Of a stretch of DNA of 7,114 nt, positions 1 to 5,086 are shown piece after piece (within the stretch, counting starts at the first letter, position 1; each line of letters starts with the position of its first letter). The stretch is from Thermoplasmatota archaeon. GTDB lineage: Archaea > Thermoplasmatota > Penumbrarchaeia > Penumbrarchaeales > Penumbrarchaeaceae. The stretch spans positions 1-7,114 of the forward strand of contig JAFGJI010000203.1 of NCBI GenBank assembly GCA_016929175.1. Reading direction: 5' to 3'. Both the position numbers and the translations under genes were made by a program. A model generated the notes under the pieces. The model ran no database searches. It worked only from the letters and a program-made list of their open reading frames with translations, and was not told the origin of the DNA.

Positions 1-474
1 CTTGTGGTGGTGAGGGAGGACCTCCTTGGGAGGGTCCCGGAGAATACTCCCACGATGCAAAAGTGGTCGACCATGGCAGCAAAGGACTCACTTTTCAACA
101 CCCCCCCTTGCTGGGCCATTTACATATGCAAGCTCTCCCTTGAGTACTTGAAGGAAATGGGCGGCATCCCCGCAATGGAGAATATCAACCGTGAGAAGGC
201 CAGGACGCTCTACGATGTCATGGACGGGTCCGGAGGCTTCTACAGGGGCCACGCAAGGGCGGATTCCAGGTCGCTGATGAACGTGACCTTCAGACTGCCC
301 AGCGAGGATCTCGAGAAGAAGTGCGTCGAGGCCGGAAAAGCCCGCGACCTGATAGGTTTGAAAGGCCACCGCGACGTCGGCGGAATGAGGGCTTCCATAT
401 ACAATGCAATGACCCTCGAGGGCGTGAAGGTCCTTGCGGAGTTCCTTAAGGAATTCCAGGACCAGAACCAGTGA
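1..474 (+). CDS. serC: Phosphoserine aminotransferase, C-terminal part (5' end beyond window)
   Basis: Class V PLP-dependent aminotransferase that converts 3-phosphohydroxypyruvate and glutamate to O-phosphoserine and 2-oxoglutarate, the second step of cytosolic serine synthesis. The frame is open from base 1 (first codon CTT, Leu), so the GTG at base 4 is internal. The 157 visible residues are roughly the last 40-45% of the usual 360 or so. Diagnostic motifs are VREDLLG near the start, FNTPP at residues 32-36 (in the family the Asn-Thr pair contacts the PLP phosphate of the partner subunit) and KGHRDVGGMRASIYNAM near 121-137, whose His-Arg and later Arg bind substrate phosphate and carboxylate. 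The catalytic lysine lies upstream of the window. The NTPPCWAIY segment resembles eukaryotic and Bacteroidetes-type enzymes (NTPPCFSIY in human PSAT1) more than E. coli SerC. It ends in TGA and is convergent with the large surface-protein gene, so the two are not in one operon. Confidence 0.95.
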   Translation, partial: LVVVREDLLGRVPENTPTMQKWSTMAAKDSLFNTPPCWAIYICKLSLEYLKEMGGIPAMENINREKARTLYDVMDGSGGFYRGHARADSRSLMNVTFRLPSEDLEKKCVEAGKARDLIGLKGHRDVGGMRASIYNAMTLEGVKVLAEFLKEFQDQNQ

Positions 475-504
475 TCCAACGTGTGCGTCGGGTCCACCCC
501 CGCA

Positions 505-517
505 TTTTTTTTATTTT
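505..517 (+). terminator. Poly-T tract, probable serC terminator
   Basis: Eight T residues (505-512), an A and four more T residues begin 30 bases after the serC stop codon. No convincing stem-loop precedes them. Archaeal RNA polymerase terminates on T-rich non-template tracts without needing a hairpin, so this fits an archaeal intrinsic terminator. The tract's end overlaps the last stop-codon bases of the opposing gene (516-518). It offers only A residues to transcripts coming from the other strand, so it should act in one direction only. Confidence 0.6.
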
Positions 518-3500
518 ATATATCTGGCAGTTCAACCTCAGGTTTTTCCTTCTCCTGTGTCGAAGGTGCGGATGACGGCCCCGAGGGCCCCGATGAAGGG
601 GCATCCATGACATGATCCTGCTTCGGAGGAGCCTCCTGCGGTGTCATGGTGGCAGGAGCAGGTTTCAGTTGTGGAGCAGCGGCCAGATCTGCCGGCTGCA
701 GGGAAGGCACCTGACCTGCACCGGCTTCATATGTGGCAAGGGGGGTGCCGATGGCAATCCCGGGAAGGGCTGGTTTTTGAGATGTCGGGGCCGATGGAAG
801 TTGTTTTTCAGGAGGTTCGTTCTTCGTGATATCCGGCGATGATATTACCTCACCATCGTCCTTCTCCTGCTCCTCTTCTTCCTCATTCTCCTCCGGCTCC
901 TCCTTCTTCTCCTCCCCCTCGTCTTCCGGCTTCCTCTCCTTCCTGCCACCGAGGACCAATATCAGGACTATGGCTGCTATGGCGAGTATGAGGGCTATCA
1001 AGCCCAGTATGCCTCCCATGTTCTCAAGGAACATCTCCCTTTCGGAAGCTTTCAGCACCGAAGCGGCACTCATCTCTCCGGTGTCGTACAGATCGGAGGT
1101 GGCCCTGGCAGTTATCCGGTGGGTGCCCGAGACCTTCACCTCCGTTGTAATTACCATGGAACTTCTCGCTTTCACCGTTACCCCCGCTTGGGTATGGAGC
1201 AGTTCTCCGTTGTCGTATATGGCGACCGTGAGGTCCTCGGCCGGTGAATCGCCGAAGTTCGAGATAGTGACCAATAAGGTGACCTTCTCCCCCGGTAGGG
1301 GGTGGTGATCGGAGAATGTTATCTGTGCGGGGTCGATGCTGAGGTCCGCCCCTGCAAGGGTCACATTGAGGACCATCTCCGAACCCTGCGAGAGCCTATC
1401 GACCGCGGTGATCCTGAGCCTGTAGGCACCTCCCGGCAGGCCGGATGGGTCCCAGGTTCCGAGAACACCCGAGAACTCCCCGGCCGACTGCGATGGGACC
1501 ACCTCCACCCATGTAGCGGTTCCCACCTTCTGATAAGAGATCGAATAGTTTCCCAGATGTCGGTCAGCGATCCCTCCGGTTAACTGGACCGGCCCCCCGA
1601 TCCTTGCATTTTCAGGGGGATGCGTCAATGTGATGATCGGAGCCCACTCGTCGATGAATGCCCAGACGGGACTCCCGACGTTACCCCCCTTGTCCTGCCC
1701 CCTGACAAGTACCTCCAGGGTGTCCGGAGGTAGAGATGATCTCATGAGCGACCATTTTCCACCGGAGTATGCGCATTCCATCCAGTTCTGCCCGCCGTCG
1801 TATGAAAGCTCCACCAGTTCGACGCCGCATCCTGCATCTTCAACATCTCCCGAGATGGAAAGGTCCGCTTTACCGAAAAGGCCCATGTTCTGCAGTGTGA
1901 TGGCCGGGCCGTCGATATCGATGGTCGTATTTACGACATCAGACAACCCTGAAACATGCCCCAGACGGTCCCTTGAAACGACCCTGAAGTAGTAGGTGTT
2001 GTAAGGTTCAAGGTCGCTGATGTAGGCGTTCAGGGACCCTGTCCAGGGGGTTTCCATGATGGGCTCACCTGTCTCGTTCAGGGAGACCCGGACCTGATAT
2101 TCCACGTTCTGACCCGATGCGTCCAGGACCTCTTCCCAGGAGATCTTCATCATCGAACCTCCGGAATATTCCGGGAGGGGTGAAACGATAGGCACATCCG
2201 GAGGGGTGGTGTCTATCATGATCTTCACGGAGTTCCCCCAGGGAGAGGTTTGTTCGAACATGTCCCTTGAACGCGACCGGATATAGTATGTCCCATCCGG
2301 AAGCGGGGTCTTCACCGTTCCCGCCCTTGTAATTGATGTGGTGTCGTGGATCTCGTAGTGGGTATCTGTGAGCCAGGGGGACTCCATCACAGAATTGGTG
2401 AAAAAAATGTCGGTCGCCCACTGAACCTGGTATCCTACAGAAGCCCCGCCTTCGTCTGATGAGGGGCTCCATTCAATCATGACCAGTCCGGAGGTCTGGT
2501 ATTCGCTGACCGGGACCAGACCCGGGACCGAGGGACCCGAGCAGTCCTGCGTCGAGTGGACCAGTGTGGAACGTATCTCGTTCCCGGCCCGGTCAATGGC
2601 AGCGACCTCGTAATAGTAGGTGGTCCCGTCGGACAGGCCGGGGACCACGAAGGAGTTCTCCGTGGTATGAACGGAGAAGGCTAGCCCCACCCTGTCAGGG
2701 CTGGTGTAAACGTTGAGGATGTAGTGATCGAGCCCCGAGAGGGTGTCGGTCGATGGCGACCACGAGACCTCGCATGCCCTCCCCCCGGTGTATTCCTCCA
2801 GCGGCCCGATCACCGGCTGCTCCGGGGGTTGGGGATCGATGGTCGTGAATGTGATCTCTCCCGGTCCGGGATTCCCCAAGGAGTCGTAGGGAACGACCTT
2901 GATGTACCATGTCGTTCCCGGGTCCAGGTCAGTTATCTGGAAGCTCTGACCCAAAACGTGGTCCCTGGAATGAACGTCCGTCGTGAAGGTCGCATCGGTG
3001 GACCAGATCACCTCGTACCATGCGACCCCGGAACCGGCGTCCTCCGATCCCTCCCATTCAAGATGGACCGGGCCCTCCGCGAGGTATTCCATCAACGGCA
3101 CAATGCCGAGGTCACCGGGACCCCTGTGGTCCTGAATGGACCACTCCACCCCGGACCACGCGCTCTCGTGATGGAAAGCGTCAACAGCCTGGACCCGGGC
3201 ATAGTACTTTACATTGTCCTCCAGGGTATCGAATTCCATTGTGGTCCTGTCGGTGTCACGGTCGAAGACGATACTTGCCTGCTGGAAGCTTTCCGTTGTC
3301 GCGACCTGTATCTTGTAATGATGAAGACCGACTCCTTCATCAAGGGAAGGATACCACGAGAAGGAGTTGGAACCGCCCCTGGTGTAGGGCGGCTCATTCA
3401 TCATTATCGGAACCGTGGGCGGATCGATATCGCATGTGGTATGGCCGGGCTGGGAGAATTCCGACATCAGGCCGGCCTTATCGTATGTCAATAGGACGAA

Positions 3501-4682
3501 ATGCTTTGTCTTACCCGGGGTCAGGGGGTAGGAGGTCGTGACGGTCGGATGGTTGATGATCCTGTTTTCTTGGTCGGAGAAATCCGACATCGTCGCCGAT
3601 CCTACCATATAATGTTTGACACCTGACCCCTGGTCGGCAGACGAAACCCAGCCAAGGGTCAATGCGGTGCCATTGGTATATTCGGGAAGGTCGAAGATCT
3701 GCGCCGTGGTCGGAGGCGTCCTGTCGATCATCGTGGTCGCATAAGAGCCGGACCAGCCGGTCTCGAAATCCCCGGCATCCTTCGCCTTCAATCTGAAATA
3801 ATGGGTCCCTTCCTGCAGTCCGTACACGTTCATACTGCTGAGGGATACCCAGTCGGAGCTCCATATCATAGAGTCCATCGAGGTGGAGGAAAATGCCCCG
3901 ACCTTGTACTTCACTCCGCCGTGGTTCGGGGCTGCCGGCCGGTCGGACACATCAGCCCAGTCCAGAGGTACATGTTGCGTGGTTGTGTAAGCGGGGAGAG
4001 AAAGAGGAGACGGGGTTTCAGGAGCCTCCATGTCCCCGGTGATCGTGATGTAGGACCTGGAGTCTGCATACAGCTGTATATATGCGCTGCTGCTGCTTCC
4101 CCGGAACCCGAAGAAGATGTAATCATCTTCTGATGCAATCTTGGACCTTATGTAGTCTACCGCTTCGCCCGCTGTGATCGAGATTGTGTATGTCGTCTGG
4201 CTGGATACGGTGGTCGAGCCAATGAAGGTGGACCTCGAAGTTATATAATCGTACATTTTTGAACCATCGTTCAACAAAGATAGGTCCCTTGGATCGTATC
4301 TCAGGAGATAGAAATACAGTGTTTGCGACGCGCCGATGTAACTGGGGGTGAATTTAAAATATAGTCGATCGATAAGGGAATCGGAATCTATATCCGATAT
4401 GGACATAGGCATCCAGCCTCGGTAATATCCGTAAATGTTGCTGTTGTAATAATAGCCTCCCCCGACAGGATTGTTGATGGTAAAATAATAAAAAGATGAA
4501 CTGCCGTAATAGTATTCCAATTCTGCATATCCCGTAAGAAAATCGGTGGATGATCCAGGCGCGTAGAAATTGTAATCGGCATACCCTTTTGGATCATTTT
4601 CTGTCGGACCAAGGACTGTCAACGATATCATGATCATCAACGAGCTCACCAGGAGCGCAGCGAACCTGAACCTTCCAATCAT
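516..4682 (-). CDS. Giant secreted surface protein: DNRLRE-like head, seven Fn3-like repeats, C-terminal membrane anchor
   Basis: This complete 1388-residue protein is predicted to lie outside the cell, held by one C-terminal helix. Residues 1 to about 24 (MIGRFRF, then a hydrophobic stretch) form a signal peptide. Residues 33-90 are Tyr-rich. Residues 95-216 resemble a DNRLRE-type jelly roll: a D-x-D-x-D-x-x-x-D loop at 97-105, then a TISITAGEAVDYI stretch and a closing ITITGD strand. Residues 217-921 hold seven fibronectin-III-like repeats. Residues 922-1010 and 1011-1110 are Ig-like modules; the first contains ELSYDGGQNW. Residues 1111-1205 are CARDB-like (SNFGDSPAEDLTVAIYDNG). A membrane helix spans about 1223-1245, followed by GRKERK, an acidic block and a Pro/Ala-rich tail. 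The ATG at 4682 is chosen because it starts the signal peptide, has GGAAG (4690-4694) seven bases upstream and lies behind a TATA box. There is no enzymatic motif; a role in adhesion, envelope structure or ligand binding is inferred. No gene name is recognised. Confidence 0.93.
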   Translation of the reverse strand: MIGRFRFAALLVSSLMIMISLTVLGPTENDPKGYADYNFYAPGSSTDFLTGYAELEYYYGSSSFYYFTINNPVGGGYYYNSNIYGYYRGWMPMSISDIDSDSLIDRLYFKFTPSYIGASQTLYFYLLRYDPRDLSLLNDGSKMYDYITSRSTFIGSTTVSSQTTYTISITAGEAVDYIRSKIASEDDYIFFGFRGSSSSAYIQLYADSRSYITITGDMEAPETPSPLSLPAYTTTQHVPLDWADVSDRPAAPNHGGVKYKVGAFSSTSMDSMIWSSDWVSLSSMNVYGLQEGTHYFRLKAKDAGDFETGWSGSYATTMIDRTPPTTAQIFDLPEYTNGTALTLGWVSSADQGSGVKHYMVGSATMSDFSDQENRIINHPTVTTSYPLTPGKTKHFVLLTYDKAGLMSEFSQPGHTTCDIDPPTVPIMMNEPPYTRGGSNSFSWYPSLDEGVGLHHYKIQVATTESFQQASIVFDRDTDRTTMEFDTLEDNVKYYARVQAVDAFHHESAWSGVEWSIQDHRGPGDLGIVPLMEYLAEGPVHLEWEGSEDAGSGVAWYEVIWSTDATFTTDVHSRDHVLGQSFQITDLDPGTTWYIKVVPYDSLGNPGPGEITFTTIDPQPPEQPVIGPLEEYTGGRACEVSWSPSTDTLSGLDHYILNVYTSPDRVGLAFSVHTTENSFVVPGLSDGTTYYYEVAAIDRAGNEIRSTLVHSTQDCSGPSVPGLVPVSEYQTSGLVMIEWSPSSDEGGASVGYQVQWATDIFFTNSVMESPWLTDTHYEIHDTTSITRAGTVKTPLPDGTYYIRSRSRDMFEQTSPWGNSVKIMIDTTPPDVPIVSPLPEYSGGSMMKISWEEVLDASGQNVEYQVRVSLNETGEPIMETPWTGSLNAYISDLEPYNTYYFRVVSRDRLGHVSGLSDVVNTTIDIDGPAITLQNMGLFGKADLSISGDVEDAGCGVELVELSYDGGQNWMECAYSGGKWSLMRSSLPPDTLEVLVRGQDKGGNVGSPVWAFIDEWAPIITLTHPPENARIGGPVQLTGGIADRHLGNYSISYQKVGTATWVEVVPSQSAGEFSGVLGTWDPSGLPGGAYRLRITAVDRLSQGSEMVLNVTLAGADLSIDPAQITFSDHHPLPGEKVTLLVTISNFGDSPAEDLTVAIYDNGELLHTQAGVTVKARSSMVITTEVKVSGTHRITARATSDLYDTGEMSAASVLKASEREMFLENMGGILGLIALILAIAAIVLILVLGGRKERKPEDEGEEKKEEPEENEEEEEQEKDDGEVISSPDITKNEPPEKQLPSAPTSQKPALPGIAIGTPLATYEAGAGQVPSLQPADLAAAPQLKPAPATMTPQEAPPKQDHVMDAPSSGPSGPSSAPSTQEKEKPEVELPDI
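519..944 (-). other. Long acidic then Pro/Ala-rich cytoplasmic tail
   Basis: Residues 1247-1388 are low complexity and probably disordered. The first 30 or so are mixed-charge and strongly acidic, with long Glu runs interspersed with Lys. The remaining 110 or so are rich in Pro, Ala, Gln and Ser. The hexapeptide QLKPAP lies at residues 1338-1343 (bases 654-671) and recurs in the neighbouring surface protein's tail. At about 142 residues it is long for the inner tail of a surface protein, which suggests it contacts something in the cytoplasm. Confidence 0.8.
945..1016 (-). other. C-terminal transmembrane anchor of the 1388-residue protein
   Basis: Residues 1223-1246 (GGILGLIALILAIAAIVLIL, then VLGG) form a long uninterrupted hydrophobic helix followed at once by RKERK. 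With the N-terminal signal peptide, the positive-inside rule places residues 25 to about 1220 outside and the last 142 inside. It is a plain single-pass helix with no PGF-CTERM or LPXTG sorting motif. Confidence 0.92.
1920..4034 (-). repeat. Seven tandem fibronectin-III-like repeats
   Basis: Repeat starts fall at residues 217, 320, 418, 518, 616, 713 and 824, in DNA terms 3726-4034, 3432-3725, 3132-3431, 2838-3131, 2547-2837, 2214-2546 and 1920-2213. Each opens with an Asp linker (DMEAP, DRTPP, DIDPP, DHRGP, DPQPP, DCSGP, DTTPP), followed about 12-16 residues later by a P-E-Y-like signature (LPEYT, LEEYT, LPEYS), then W-x-x-S-x-D, H/Y-Y-x-V and a late Y-Y-x-R/V-x-A-x-D strand typical of Fn3. 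Lengths are 97-103 residues except repeat six, with 111. Similarity is at protein level; the DNA is well diverged, so this is an old array and not a recent tandem duplication. Such arrays usually act as rigid spacers or interaction surfaces. Confidence 0.85.
4035..4610 (-). other. Tyr-rich, DNRLRE-like N-terminal head domain
   Basis: Residues 25-216 form the membrane-distal head. Between residues 52 and 87 there are 12 tyrosines, including two YYY runs, in a Gly/Ser/Asn setting. The later part (about 104-216) has the layout of a DNRLRE or CBM96-like jelly roll: RLYFKF, TLYFYLLRY, then TISITAGEAVDYI followed by IFFGFRGSSSSAYIQLYA and YITITGD. This matches the usual pattern of a 'D-V-T-x-x-V' strand, a 'G-F-x-L' strand, an 'x-F-Y-S' strand and a closing 'L-x-I-T-Y'. 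The family assignment rests on pattern memory only. Such domains are common on secreted proteins and some relatives bind carbohydrate. Confidence 0.55.
4611..4682 (-). other. Signal peptide of the 1388-residue protein
   Basis: Residues 1-24 have a basic start (Arg4, Arg6) and then a hydrophobic core, FAALLVSSLMIMISLTVLG, followed by the polar TENDPKGYADYN. This is a Sec-type export signal. The exact cleavage point is uncertain; it is probably just after residue 24. No lipobox cysteine is present, so this is not a lipoprotein, and anchoring must come from the C-terminal helix. Confidence 0.85.
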
Positions 4683-4689
4683 CTCAAAA

Positions 4690-4694
4690 CTTCC
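4690..4694 (-). promoter_or_regulatory. Ribosome-binding site for the 1388-residue protein
   Basis: The minus-strand sequence AAAGGAAG ends seven bases before the ATG at 4682. Its GGAAG core is a moderate Shine-Dalgarno match. It supports this ATG over the later in-frame methionines at residues 16 and 18, which would cut into the signal peptide. Confidence 0.55.
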
Positions 4695-4719
4695 TTTGAT
4701 AACTTAGTGGTCCTAACCA

Positions 4720-4727
4720 TATTTAAA
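4720..4727 (-). promoter_or_regulatory. Archaeal TATA box for the 1388-residue protein gene
   Basis: Read on the minus strand the bases are TTTAAATA, an exact match to the archaeal TATA consensus, preceded by a T-rich stretch. Its nearer edge is 37 bases upstream of the ATG. The usual spacing of about 25 bases from box to transcription start would put initiation near 4695-4700 and leave a 13-18 base leader containing the GGAAG ribosome-binding site. No clear purine-rich BRE is seen next to it. The surrounding 60 bases (4681-4740) are only 16/60 G+C. Confidence 0.75.
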
Positions 4728-4819
4728 AAACAACTATAAAGAATAAAGCATCTAAATCTTCGATATTGGTCATTTTCATCTCCCGGACCGCTGCGATGGT
4801 CAGGTTCAAGTGGATAATG

Positions 4820-4826
4820 AAAAAAA
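4820..4826 (-). terminator. T7 tract, possible terminator of the second surface-protein gene
   Basis: Seven T residues on the minus strand (CTGGTTTTTTTCATT) lie about 260 bases past the stop codon at 5087 and about 93 bases before the downstream gene's TATA box. It is the longest T run on this strand in the spacer. If used, it would separate the two surface-protein genes into independent transcripts with a long 3' untranslated region on the upstream one. There is no stem-loop directly before it. Confidence 0.4.
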
Positions 4827-5086
4827 CCAGATATTAGTCCCTGTCTTGAAGGGGGCAAGGGAAGACATATCATACGCATGATGTACCCAAAGGATCAAGT
4901 CGAGATAGTGTTTTTTGTTCTATCGCTGTCTTCCCAATGAAACATAAAGGCATGTACGATCTCGAAAGCCTCAAGGGGTGCATGGCTGCCCCGAACAACA
5001 TGTTCCTATCAGCAGAGATCGGGGGAAGGGCTGTCGGGAGACGCTTATAGTAACCCATGACGGCAGGAGGAGGTGGGGGGCTCCCC

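Larger units (their letters stand above)
4683..5086. other. 404-base spacer between the two surface-protein genes
   Basis: I see no credible gene here. On the minus strand the order after the second protein's stop is as follows: a C-rich patch (about 5067-5085); a weak nested inverted repeat with arms CGATCTC (4957-4963) and GAGATCG (5015-5021) enclosing GGGG/CCCC arms (4975-4978 and 4989-4992); a small 5-base-arm inverted repeat ATCAT/ATGAT (4869-4882); a T7 tract (4820-4826); and the downstream gene's promoter. Open frames crossing the spacer lack ribosome-binding sites and recognisable content. Confidence 0.6.

Noticed and set aside
442..457. Palindromes TTCCTTAAGGAA and GGAATTCC at the end of serC
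   Set aside because: They encode the conserved C-terminal helix residues EFLKEF, have no loop and are not followed by a T run in the transcribed direction, so a terminator or site role is not supported.
826..1308. Plus-strand Ser-rich frame opposite the acidic tail, helix and CARDB-like module
   Set aside because: The Ser/Phe runs are simply the complement of the Glu/Lys-rich codons in the real gene. No start signal or domain is present.
2724..3494. 256-codon plus-strand open frame
   Set aside because: It is antisense to the Fn3-like array in GC-rich DNA, where stop codons are rare. The product is Arg/Gly/Pro-rich with no domain, and the opposite strand is clearly coding.
4368..4394. EF-hand or dockerin-like calcium loop D-I-D-S-D-S-L-I-D in the head domain
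   Set aside because: Positions 1, 3, 5 and 9 are Asp, but there is no Gly at position 6 and no acidic residue at position 12. It may still bind metal within the jelly roll, but a true EF-hand call is not supported.
4679..4879. 66-codon minus-strand frame whose stop overlaps the large gene's ATG as ATGA, suggesting translational coupling
   Set aside because: It contains the large gene's TATA box and predicted transcription start, has no ribosome-binding site and its translation looks like nothing known. The ATGA overlap is probably coincidence.
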